Assembly: GCF_000003605.2 (NCBI RefSeq)
Contig: NW_003132358.1
Span: 165,280-176,563, forward strand
Direction: 5' to 3'
DNA length: 11,284 nt
From: Saccoglossus kowalevskii
Taxonomy: Eukaryota > Hemichordata > Enteropneusta > Harrimaniidae
The translations under genes were made by a program, and so were the position numbers. Under the pieces are notes generated by a model. That model was not told where the DNA came from. It was given only the letters and a program-made list of their open reading frames with translations, and did no database searches. This document shows, in pieces, positions 1 to 8,079 of the stretch. How positions within the stretch are numbered: position 1 is the stretch's first letter; every line of letters begins with the position of its first letter.

Positions 1-111
1 GAGCCCGAATTTCAACCCAGAACTTATTATTCCAGAAAATCTCTATACCGAATTTAATTAAAATCTGAAGATTGGTTCTTGAGATATCAGTGGAACAGAC
101 ACTGACAAAAT

Positions 112-146
112 CACACACACATACATACACATATATGCACACATAC
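112..146. repeat. CA/TA-type microsatellite
   Basis: This is an imperfect alternating purine-pyrimidine tract: a pure (CA) core followed by ACAT- and ATAT-type units. It is a simple-sequence repeat. The 87-codon open frame on the minus strand through it is a by-product of this low complexity and not a gene. The rest of 1-340 is AT-rich with no recognisable feature. Confidence 0.8.
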
Positions 147-837
147 AGCAAAGACTATCATTGCGTGGTTCGCACACGGGAGCCAACAAAATACGGGATA
201 TGAGACATACAGGTGTGAACTGATCACAGGAAATCCGGTCACCATCCTTCAATGAACCAACATAAAGAACTTTGGAGGAATATTTACCCTCTTGTTTGCC
301 TAGCTCAGTATATGGGTCCATCCTTTTTTTTATAACAATGCGTCTGTGAGACTATTCGGAGGACGAAATATGTGTCTGGATAGGGTTTGGATGTACCAGT
401 TTTGTGAGAATATAATGTTTACTAACATAACGCGACGCGCTCCACACACTCGACTCGCACAACAATGAGCGGGTATGTGCCATTTCAGTCAAATGAAAAA
501 GTAAGCAAATGTATTTGTGAGGTGCACAAACATCATCACGAGAGCAGCGCTGTCCACTGCGTATTCACAATCGGATCATCAATTTGAGTGTGACGTATTT
601 CAAACAAGTAGTGTCAATTGTACGGTAATGCCCGAGCAAAGGTTAGGCAATTGTGACCAATTTGAGATCACTATGAAAACAAGTGACCCGAGGTGGCCAG
701 GATGACAATGCCTTCGTCTTGTAAGTATGGCTAAACATGGTCGACGTATTGAAAATCTAATAAACGTTTTTACAGTCAGCAGGAACATCGTGCGATCGAT
801 TGAGAATGACACAATCAACGTCGTTTAAAATGAATAC

Positions 838-870
838 AATAATAATAAGAAGAAGAACAACAACAACAAC
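838..870. repeat. Compound trinucleotide microsatellite AAT3-AAG3-AAC5
   Basis: Three AAT units, three AAG units and five AAC units follow each other without interruption and in the same phase, so only the third base of the unit changes. The tract lies 22 bp upstream of the tandem duplication at 893. Confidence 0.9.
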
Positions 871-892
871 GTCATTTGAGTTTTATGATTGT

Positions 893-977
893 CATAATAA
901 AATTATTTTTTAAAACGTAAAGCACTGTTAACCATTTTGATAAAATTCGTGAGGATCTGATTACAAACCGAACCGAT
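893..977 (+). repeat. Tandem duplication of about 84 bp, unit 1
   Basis: This unit starts CATAATAAAATTA and ends GATTACAAACCGAACCGAT. The next unit repeats it in the same order, differing by scattered substitutions and small indels (85 versus 83 bp). Key shared blocks are AAAGCACTGT, ACCATTT, GATAAAAT and GATTACAAACCGAACCGA. It is non-coding in all frames and has no terminal inverted repeats, so a local tandem duplication explains it better than a transposon. Confidence 0.9.
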
Positions 978-1060
978 CATAATAAAATTAATTTTAAAGC
1001 TTAAAGCACTGTGACCATTTCGATAAAATCTGTGAGAATCTGATTACAAACCGAACCGAC
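978..1060 (+). repeat. Tandem duplication of about 84 bp, unit 2
   Basis: This is the second, directly abutting copy of the unit at 893-977. Differences from unit 1 include TTTTTTAAAACG versus AATTTTAAAGCTT near the start, and GAGGATC versus GAGAATC later. Shared blocks make up most of the length. The unit is followed immediately by the stem-loop region at 1093. Confidence 0.9.
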
Positions 1061-1092
1061 CTGCATATTTAAGTCGTTAGCGTATCTACGAA

Positions 1093-1144
1093 CGATTTCG
1101 AAAATAAAAACAACATATTCTTTTGTTTTTATTTGCGAACATCG
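1093..1144. repeat. AT-rich inverted repeat / stem-loop
   Basis: The left arm (1093-1113, ending AAAATAAAAACAA) is complementary to the right arm (1123-1144, beginning TTGTTTTTATTTGCG), with one substitution and one single-base indel. A 9-base loop separates them. In single-stranded form this would make a hairpin of about 20 bp. It is not followed by a T-run terminator, and no host gene is visible. It could be a degraded foldback element or only a local inverted duplication. Confidence 0.7.
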
Positions 1145-2481
1145 ATTGGACGCGCCACCTCGCCCAATTCGACGTGCGCTTGCATCACACATAACTTAAG
1201 TCCTAGTTATGAGAAAGCGCGTATACACTACGAATAGGCGTGACCAGGTTAATATGAACGAGTAACGGTATCGGGCAACAGCACTGGATCTCCTCATAGC
1301 AATCAGAGTTGAAAAAGAGAACTTCTTAAAAACGAAACGCCCTCACCGCCCTGCATCGAAAGCAATTTATTATATGCAGCATCCCGGAGGGTAAGGGGTA
1401 GTTCCATGAAAAACGATAAGTGATGTACCACCAGCCCAGATACTTCCCTCTTCAATACTCAGACAATTTTGTGAAACTCACAGGATGGTCCTTTTTTGAC
1501 ATGAATTATATGTGCAATTTTCTGCCAGATTTAATGATTTGTATGGCTTGGAAACAACTTTTCAAGCATTTTTTGAGCTTTATATATTTAGAGTTCCAGT
1601 AATGAAAACGGTACAATCATAAATGCGATACCAACGATGAGGACGTGGTTCAAAGAGTTAACCTACCGGGATTACAGTACATGTACTTTGGTTGAAATAC
1701 AAACCGGGATTCAGTTCTTGACTTTCTTAATTAACCCCGTCAGACCTGGGTCATGTAGAGACATGAGTAGCCATGCGACATAAATGGAATGAATACCCAT
1801 TGTGATATGCAGACTACAATAACCATGACGAGAATTTAGACGCCGAACAGAGGTCGCAAACTACATCTATACTCCGACCTAGAAAGTCCGATAGTCACGG
1901 TCATTGAAGGCCGTTGGTCAAGGTCTATTATTTGTCAACGTGTCTGTCGTATTCATGGAAGCAAGTCAATTAATGATCGAGATTCAGATGAAAGTGAGAT
2001 TCGTCATTAAAACACGCGCCTTCGAATTAAGTGTACACGTTTTGTATACGTGGTATGAGCCCGTGTGTACAAAATACGACCTGTCATTTACGGTTCTTCA
2101 GCGTAATACGCAAATGAACCAAACGACGGTTGAGGTAACGTTTCAGGCGGCCGGTCTCGTCGCGTAATGAGTTGAGCTTCGTGTTATAAATTCATAATTG
2201 AACCGACGAATGGAAAACCAGGATCAGTGGCGTCCAGTTTATGCACTGATTGGCAGCAAGTTCATTGATACGCGCCTCTGTGAACTCTGTGTGGATGGGT
2301 GGATGAACTCCTGCCGACTGGTGAAGGAACTACTTTACAGCACGTTACAAGATATAGTTGATGCGATAAATAGAGCCAACCAAGCCAAGATTACGCGCTG
2401 GGTGAGCAAGTGTAACATGGTTGTAGTATACAAGATATGTTATTACATAATTGAAGTTACCATGGTTACCATTTACTTGCG

Positions 2482-2490
2482 TATAAATAG
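2482..2490 (+). promoter_or_regulatory. TATA-box-like sequence (TATAAATAG)
   Basis: This is an excellent match to the metazoan TATA consensus. An initiation site about 30 bp downstream would give a leader of about 50 bases before an ATG at 2565, which opens a 42-codon frame ending at 2693. That peptide has no recognisable features. TATA-like strings are frequent in AT-rich DNA, so promoter function is unproven. Confidence 0.15.
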
Positions 2491-4064
2491 CTCTATTCAC
2501 AAATGGCTACAGGGCAAATCTACTTAGCCAATCTGAGAAGCTACGCCAACATACTACCAGCTAAATGTTGAATAAATCTATGAATATCGACGTTTTCTTG
2601 ATTTACGTTCGTACAAGTATAGAACGAAACGGAAGCTTTCATAACACGATGGGTAATTTGACTGCTAAACACGGGCATACTAACCAGTGTTAAAGTCATC
2701 ACCGTAAATACATTATCATTTTGGTATCATGAATTCCTCACGATCATGGTCCTTAAAATTCTTTGTTTTCTTCGTTCCTTGTACTTTTCATTTCAATCAA
2801 AATAACAGTAAATAGAAACTTACGGACTAGCTATTGTTGTAAGTTATTGCTCGGTCGTTAACTTCTTGCACTTTTACGTTTAAAGGCATCTTCGCTCAGT
2901 AGTTTCCACTTGAGAACACAGTGGAAATGCGGATGAATGATTCTGATGCGCTCGGGACGATGAACACTCGGTATTCAAACGATTGGCAATACCGGGCGAG
3001 TATGGAGACGATAACATTGTCCAAGCATACAAAACACTGAAATGTCACTGTTACCAACCTAAAACTAACAAAATAGAATTGTCATCAATACAATAACCGG
3101 GACAATACAGACAAGATTTTATGTCGTGTGACGAGCAAGTCCCGTGATGAAATGACGTACATGGGAACGACGATTGCGGCATAAACCAGTTCAATTCATC
3201 TGAGTTTAATAACCAAAGAGCATGGACGATGTGACAAAAAGCACGGAAAGGTACAACACCCGGAAGGCCTTTATTCTGGGAAGCGGGACGATAGCGGCCG
3301 ATAGCATAGTACCCGAGTCCCACACTGGGAGAATCACGGGCGTTCGTTGCCAGAAGTTTATTATGTTTACGTAATCCCAGTCCAGTCATTACAGCTCCCT
3401 GGTCCAGTGAACACTTGAACGTTTTACTTTACTTTCGACGGTAACTTATTATCTTCAGATGTCTTGCGTACATGGCGACTTAATATTCCATACTACCAAC
3501 AATCCTCTGTAGACCCATTACTACGTCTCAACCGCGACTTAAAAATCAACACATCGCACAGTTCAACTTACCTTCGCAACCCGCACGATATAGTGAATGT
3601 CCTTTTGACAGTTCAGAGACACGTCACAAAAAAACAACAGTTTTCCTTGCTTGGGTGAGCGAGAAAATTCCCCCCGACTTGAATGAATACAATCAAGCGA
3701 GCCATCATGTCATGTTAAAATACCTCACTGAATAATAACATATCTTCCTCTGTGAGGATGTCGACCCAGACTAAAGCCATTAGAGACTTTTACGTCTCAG
3801 AGATCTCATGTGTGGTCTCTCATGCTACTACAGACTGAATACTAATTACGTGGAAAAACTCTCCCAATTTCTAAAAGCACGTGACTGGTGAAGAAAATTA
3901 TTTTATCCTACGATCAACGTAGTCACAAAATTAACAACGAATGCGGGAGTAAAGTTAAAAGTGAATGCGCAAGTTCAGCAGTCACGAAAACACACAGTGC
4001 TACTTAATACTCACTGAGCAGGCTACCGTAACAGCATAAGCGAAAGAGACGAAAGGTACGCAGG

Positions 4065-4072
4065 TATAAAGG
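4065..4072 (+). promoter_or_regulatory. TATA-box-like sequence (TATAAAGG)
   Basis: This TATA consensus match sits in a locally CpG-containing segment, with an E-box-type CACGTGAC at about 3879 upstream. The first ATG downstream (4096) falls almost exactly where transcription would start and opens only 30 codons, so no coding gene can be attached to it. It is a weak promoter candidate only. Confidence 0.15.
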
Positions 4073-4400
4073 CCGTCTTGGCGACTTCGACGAACATGAC
4101 GACAGAAATTGGTTTCTATGATTACATATATATTTATAATAGTATATTTATGACAGGACGTCAGCAAATATCATATATCTATATATAAATGAATGATATA
4201 TTACAACTCAGCGTGCAAGTGGAATTGATCGAACTTTACCCAGACAAAAAACAGCTTTACCCTTTTCATGTCCGCTTTGGAGTTGTAACTTTCGCGCAGC
4301 GTCCGAAATCGCACTTCATTGCACTATAAAGTACTCTCTCATGCACAGCTAACAACGGACATACATAACGGGAAATAACGCTGTCAAACATCAAGAGTAC

Positions 4401-4434
4401 CTTGATCCATGGAGGTATACCTCCATGCTTGATC
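4401..4434. mobile_element. 20-bp perfect palindrome bounded by 7-bp direct repeats (possible transposon remnant)
   Basis: The direct repeats CTTGATC (4401-4407 and 4428-4434) abut exactly on both sides of the perfect palindrome CATGGAGGTA/TACCTCCATG (4408-4427). Direct repeats around inverted repeats are the signature of a target-site duplication around transposon ends. Here the two 10-bp ends would be joined head to head with no interior. This could be an internal-deletion or excision derivative of a DNA transposon with a 7-bp (or decayed 8-bp) duplication. Superfamily cannot be assigned. Chance is the alternative, but a perfect 20-bp palindrome exactly bounded by repeats is unlikely. Confidence 0.5.
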
Positions 4435-5650
4435 AAATGCATGTTCAGATAAGCAGTTATTGTTAATTAATTAGTATTTTCAGCAAAACAAGTATTCTTT
4501 GAATGGAACCTTATAAATAAAAGAGCGTACTTGGATACATTGCAACAACATACACTCTATATAACCATAGATCTTAGAAAAGAAAAGTCAGCTAGTATTT
4601 TCTAAGAACACAACAATTTCAGCAGTCAGACATTCAAAGGTGATTCAATCATGTGAATTAATAAACACTCAAAACAAAAATATAAAATGACTAGCTGTCT
4701 ATTAAAACTATTCACATGGTGAGAAACTGTCACAGTTCTTACAATAACAATATTCACATGTATAATAAACGACCTACTTTTTTAACACCCCCCTCCCCCT
4801 CTATAGAATAGCTCCCTTTATAGGTCAGTTGAGATAATACATCTTTTCGCATTCTTCAAAGAATTCCATATTAGCTTGATTGCTGGAATCAAACACAGGA
4901 AAACAACTTTTACTCTCCAGCGGGAATGTTTCAAATTCGTCTCTCCATTCATGGTGTTCATGCTTCATTTAATGATTTAATTTATTTCTATATTTCTCAC
5001 CTTATGTTGGATGACCTAAATGTTGAGGGCATTAATAACAGTTCACAATAAATAAAAATAAAATAATTTCCGGTACAATTGTTCCGGCAACCCACAATTT
5101 TAATAAGCGTTGCTAAAAGCGAACAAGCACGTGGAACATGGTTCGGTGACCTATTGTGACATTATGGTTTAATAGTGCACTAGTATGCTGGTGGTGGTAT
5201 CAGCAGTGGAAAATACAATTCACTCACGACTCAACATTCAACACTCCAAATTCGTTATTTTTACAATTACTCGTACCTTACTAACTCAATAATTACGACA
5301 TCTTTCAAAATGACTAACAAGTGTAGCTCAAAAAAACTGCTGCCAAAAAATGATATTTTTAACAGTAATTAAATTGATATAGTAAGAACACAAAATATAA
5401 AATTAAACATAATAATTGTATATTAATGAGAATGGCTGAGACATAAATTTTTTTTTTCAATGTTATGACTTTTTTTTTAGGATCATCAATTTTTTATTAT
5501 AACAAAAATTATTATATGTGTAGCAAAATAATCAAATCACTTAATATGTAAAAATGTTGATAAATGAAGTGGAAAGTAAAAATTACGGCATTGCTTGGCA
5601 ACACATTATATCATACACAGACTGAACCAGAAAATCCACAGGTGTTCTTC
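4435..5650. other. AT-rich, CpG-reduced non-coding stretch
   Basis: I see no gene here. It contains a 9-bp stem (CTTAGAAAA at 4573-4581, TTTTCTAAG at 4598-4606), a pyrimidine-rich tract (about 4776-4802), a near-palindrome at 5070-5087, poly(A)-signal-like AATAAA strings, and T-runs around 5449-5479. The T-run ending in AG at 5480 resembles a 3' splice acceptor, but the following sequence is non-coding AT-rich DNA. Confidence 0.5.
5070..5087. repeat. 18-bp near-perfect palindrome
   Basis: CCGG-T-ACAATTGT-T-CCGG has two-fold symmetry except for one T:T pair. It carries the only CpGs in its immediate neighbourhood. It could be a dimeric protein-binding site or a chance structure; no function can be assigned. 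Confidence 0.5.
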
Positions 5651-5663
5651 TAATCACTCTTTA

Positions 5664-5742
5664 GGCCACACCGACTTAATTTTATGGATGACATCCGTGC
5701 GCGCATTAGTTTTCGCCTGTTCTCAAAAAAAAAAAAAAAAAA
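5664..5742 (+). mobile_element. Short A-tailed repeat, copy A
   Basis: A 33-bp block (5664-5696) starting GGCCACACCGAC and ending GGATGACATCC matches the reverse complement of 6700-6732 at 31 of 33 positions. It is followed by a middle segment containing CGCATTAGTTTT (5702-5713) and a run of 18 A (5725-5742). The order of unique block, middle segment and A tract also occurs in copy B on the other strand. This suggests either two insertions of a retroposon-like A-tailed element or the two ends of one larger element. No clear target-site duplication is visible. Confidence 0.6.
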
Positions 5743-5799
5743 TCTCATACAACGAGTTTCTACAGATCATTTTTCTGTCTGGAACTTGCCAACTCATAT

Positions 5800-5914
5800 T
5801 GTCGCAAAACGCCGGCTTTTCGTAAAACTCGTTTTGGACTACCTCAAAACGTGTCAGTTTTTATGTCGTAAATGATCTTCTGCACATGCGTACTGTGTTG
5901 CCGGGAATTCCAGC
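5800..5914 (+). promoter_or_regulatory. CpG-rich candidate promoter with NRF-1-like site
   Basis: This is a local CpG peak inside an otherwise CpG-poor domain: I count about 19 CpG in 5761-6060. TGCACATGCGTAC at 5881-5893 resembles the palindromic NRF-1 site (consensus TGCGCATGCGCA). The ATGGCG at 5915 sits in a context resembling a YY1 element, which is often placed at the start codon of TATA-less genes. There is no TATA box. The evidence is positional and compositional only. Confidence 0.3.
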
Positions 5915-6034
5915 ATGGCGACCATGCCACCAAAATACGTGAGCATAAAAGTTCAGAGGAGAAACGGAGGGATTGTTGTAGACTGGTACGCAATTGACGT
6001 CGGCCAGGGAGATGTGACGTTTACACAGCTATAA
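5915..6034 (+). CDS. Possible small ORF or first exon, 39 codons, unknown product
   Basis: The frame opens at ATG 5915 (a second in-frame ATG lies at 5924) just after the CpG-rich patch and stops at TAA 6032-6034. The peptide starts MATMPPKYVSIKVQRRNGG and has a basic N-terminal part and a GIVVDWYAIDVGQGDV segment. I recognise no family. A donor-like TAC|GTGAGC at 5939 falls in phase 0 after MATMPPKY, so the ORF could instead be a first exon. Another reading frame is fairly open from about 6010 to 6145 but is broken by TGA, which would fit a decayed or frameshifted coding sequence. It may equally be non-coding. An opposite-strand open frame (5953-6237) is low-complexity and I do not accept it. 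Confidence 0.2.
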   Translation: MATMPPKYVSIKVQRRNGGIVVDWYAIDVGQGDVTFTQL

Positions 6035-6551
6035 GGACATATCCCGCGATGCAACGATGAGAGAAATGGGATAGGAGTGGAGGTGTATGGTGGCCTAGGG
6101 ATGTGATAGCTGAGAAGGAAGAAAAGACCTATTGTTGAAGAGATCGATGTGTGGGGTGTAGAGGAGTGCAAGAGATCTTTTTTTCTTTTTTTTTTGATAC
6201 TTGAGGTTGAGATCCCTAGACATGAGACACTAGACATACTTGCAGGGTTAACATGTAGGCTTCATTTCACCTGACAACTCAGTTAAAGCTAACCCGAGGT
6301 GTGTAGAGAGGAGCAAGCAAGGACATTTCTGTATCATTGCAATGTTTTGTTAGTTATTGTCATAAAGTAGTGATATGTACATTCCGCCTTGACTTGTACT
6401 GAAAATGGTGTTCATGCTGTACCTTGAATGCAGTGTTTCTGACTGAAGGTACTTCATGACTACATGTACTAGAGCTTGTTTGAAATGGTTATACCTGTGA
6501 CAGTAATACAGTACGAGATGTGTATATCAACATGTGCCTCCTACAAATAAA
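6035..6551 (+). other. 3'UTR-like stretch ending in a poly(A) signal
   Basis: From about 6240 the plus strand is TG-rich, stop-dense and CpG-poor, like a 3' untranslated region. It ends in ACAAATAAAGA at the poly(A) signal. With the upstream CpG-rich patch and short ORF it would make a compact unit of about 0.7 kb. An interrupting T-rich tract lies at 6178-6195. No splice-supported structure can be shown from sequence alone. Confidence 0.25.
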
Positions 6552-6570
6552 GACTTGTTGTTGTTTTTTT
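6546..6570 (+). terminator. Candidate polyadenylation signal plus GT-rich element
   Basis: The canonical AATAAA (6546-6551) is followed within a few bases by CTTGTTGTTGTTTTTTT, a textbook GU/U-rich downstream element. Cleavage would be expected between the two. Of the AATAAA strings in this window it is the one with the most convincing downstream element. Confidence 0.4.
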
Positions 6571-6633
6571 GATACACTGTGTTCTGTGGTTCAATTCGTA
6601 ATACCAGCTTGCAGTCCTGTGGTTTTAGCAGCA

Positions 6634-6667
6634 TTTTTTTTTTTTTTGGCAGGTTTTTTTTTTTTTT
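6634..6667. repeat. Duplicated T14 tract
   Basis: Two runs of 14 T (6634-6647 and 6654-6667) are separated by GGCAGG. Read on the minus strand they form a double A tail after copy B of the short repeat. Such double tails can arise from nested insertion or tail slippage. Confidence 0.8.
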
Positions 6668-6732
6668 CGCCCTCTCGCATTAGTTTTGGGGCCTCCAGAG
6701 GATGTCATCCATAAAATTAAATCAGTGTGGCC
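6654..6732 (-). mobile_element. Short A-tailed repeat, copy B (inverted)
   Basis: On the minus strand this reads GGCCACACTGAT...GGATGACATCC (6732-6700), then a middle segment, then A14. The 33-bp block matches copy A at 31 of 33 bases. The shared middle motif CGCATTAGTTTT (6676-6687) lies on the same genomic strand as in copy A although the flanking block is inverted, so the middle module is flipped between copies. A run of 12 A (6739-6750) lies just outside the opposite end. Confidence 0.6.
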
Positions 6733-6750
6733 TTTTATAAAAAAAAAAAA

Positions 6751-7004
6751 CAACCTTCAAATATATAGTTTTATGACTCAAATAAAAGTAAAACTAAAGA
6801 TCTGACATATGTACAAGATTAATTTCTGTTCTCCAGATTGTCAGGTATGCACACAGTTGCTGGGAAGCCGTTGAGACAAGAATTTTTATAATACATATAA
6901 ATTTTTACTTTTATTAATAATAAAATAAAATAGTATGGCTAACAACCAGCAAAGCAGTATTCCTAAAAATAGGGATTATTTCAAAACTAACAAGAAACTC
7001 CTGT
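6751..7004. other. AT-rich spacer with no recognisable feature
   Basis: This spacer is strongly AT-rich, with TTTTTATAATACATATAAATTTTT-type low-complexity sequence around 6885-6935 and essentially no CpG. I see no gene or element ends in it. Confidence 0.6.
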
Positions 7005-7188
7005 TACCGTAAAATCTGTATTAGAAGCCGCATCCCTAATAGAAGCCGCACCAATTCTTTTTGAATAATTGAGACCCAAAAATTCATTATTTCTCATATG
7101 TGTAGATGCTCTAATAGACGCCGCATCCCCTCTGTTGCATTGTACCATTTTAATAGAAACCGCGGCTTTTAATACAAATTTTATAGTA
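7005..7188 (-). mobile_element. Complete miniature inverted-repeat element (TA-flanked), copy 1
   Basis: The element has inverted ends. The left end, from 7005, reads TACCGTAAAATCTGTATTAG; the right end, reverse-complemented from 7188, reads TACTATAAAATTTGTATTAA. Both continue into AAGCCGC. TA at each outer edge (7005-7006, 7187-7188) fits the TA target of the Tc1/mariner superfamily, as known for such elements. Inside, variants of TAATAGAAGCCGC recur several times. At 184 bp and without coding capacity it is non-autonomous; the small open frames crossing it (6987-7229 minus, 7069-7254 plus) are transposon sequence. Strand is given relative to copy 2. Confidence 0.75.
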
Positions 7189-7951
7189 CGAGTATCAATG
7201 ACAACATTCCTGACAAATCTACCAATCAATTTTCTGTCAGCAAATCAAGTCTAAATATTGAAAGAAAATCTCCTAATCAGAAGATTTTTATTCTGTTCAA
7301 AGGTGATTTTTTTTTTCAATATTGCTAACCAACTCTCAGAATGTACATATGCAGTTGGGCTGTTCTAACCTTTTCACCACTCAAGTTTCTCCTTTTCATC
7401 ACAAAATAGTCCCATTTATATTCTTGCACTTTCCTTCAGAAAATTCAGACAAAAATAGTCAAATTTTGTCTGTTGGCTTCAAAATTAGGCTTCATTTCCA
7501 GAAATACTGAAGAAGAAGAGAAGAAAGTGCAGAAAAATTTGGGTGTGAAAGTCTGGTTGTGAAAAGGCAAAATACGAACTTGACATCATAAATTGCACAT
7601 CCTTGGATGGTCAAAAAATTTCTCTGTATTGAGTGATTGTCTCATTATCAGGATCTACCTACCATTGTCTTCAAATTTAGAGTCTCCTCATAGACTATAG
7701 TTTGTATAAACCGCATATGAACTGTACGAATCTGTCAACTTCATACTTGAGTATATACTATGTACTTGATTTGTGAAACTTGCAAGTTTGTAATTTTTTT
7801 TGCTGTGTGCTAAAAACCCACCATTCTTATTTTTACTAACCTGATACTTGTGTGTACTTATACCACTTTTGGTCATGTGACCCGTTGTTAAGGGAAGTGA
7901 TTTAGTTTTGTAAATTCACACTTCTTTATGCTAATTGTAAACCGACAAGAC
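7189..7951. other. CpG-depleted spacer between two inverted element copies
   Basis: This 760-bp stretch is almost free of CpG: 7201-7680 contains a single CpG. It holds an AT-rich inverted repeat (7254-7323) but no gene. The 62-codon frames on either strand have no features of real proteins. Strong CpG depletion at only moderate AT richness suggests long-term germline cytosine methylation, as in gene bodies of many invertebrates; it could be intronic. Confidence 0.5.
7254..7323. repeat. AT-rich inverted repeat
   Basis: The left arm AATATTGAAAGAAAATC (7254-7270) is complementary to the right arm GATTTTTTTTTTCAATATT (about 7305-7323), apart from length variation in the A/T run. A spacer of about 34 bp lies between. 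It could be a small foldback element; no duplication of flanking sequence is apparent. Confidence 0.5.
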
Positions 7952-8079
7952 TACTGTAAAATCTGTATTAAAAGCCGCAGCTTCTATTAAAATGGTACAA
8001 TGCAACAGAGGGAATGTGGCTACTATTAGAGCATCTACACATATGAGAAATGATGAATTTTTGGTTCTCAATTATTCAA
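7952..8079 (+). mobile_element. Truncated, inverted copy 2 of the 7005-7188 element
   Basis: It starts TACTGTAAAATCTGTATTAA and matches the reverse complement of copy 1, with about 10 differences over about 128 bases (roughly 92% identity by eye), through ...CTCAATTATTCAA. After 8079 homology stops abruptly, so about 55 bp, including the second terminal repeat, is missing. The 85-codon open frame at 7992-8249 begins inside this element and is not a gene. With copy 1 it makes an inverted pair about 0.76 kb apart. Confidence 0.75.

Larger units (their letters stand above)
340..4400. other. CpG-normal block without recognised genes or mobile elements
   Basis: This 4-kb stretch has CpG close to random expectation. 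In 2161-2640, for example, I count 21 CpG in 480 bases at roughly 43% GC, where about 20 would be expected. Long homopolymer runs are nearly absent compared with the region to the right. Apart from the microsatellite, tandem duplication, hairpin and TATA-like strings listed separately, I see nothing in it. The open frames at 1895-2164, 2198-2527 (same phase, separated by stops) and 3051-3389 (minus) have no recognisable domains and lengths expected by chance. In an invertebrate with mosaic methylation such a block would most simply be unmethylated intergenic DNA; that is inference. Confidence 0.5.

Noticed and set aside
58-321. 87-codon minus-strand frame rich in Cys, Met and Tyr
   Set aside because: Its C-terminal half is the translation of the CA/TA microsatellite.
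1895-2527. Two successive plus-strand open frames in the same phase (about 87 and 109 codons)
   Set aside because: They are separated by several in-frame stops (TAA TGA at 2165-2170 and TAA at 2195) and their longest versions need TTG starts. They show no domain, and a few frames of more than 100 codons are expected by chance in six frames of an 11-kb AT-rich window.
3051-3389. 112-codon open frame on the minus strand
   Set aside because: It has no recognisable domain, membrane segment or splice context. The length is within chance expectation.
5953-6237. 94-codon minus-strand frame rich in Ser, Pro and Thr
   Set aside because: It is low-complexity, opposes the better-supported plus-strand signals and contains a translated A-run.
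6582-6600. GGTTCAATTCGT resembling a tRNA T-arm
   Set aside because: No acceptor stem, D-arm or anticodon arm with proper spacing can be found around it.
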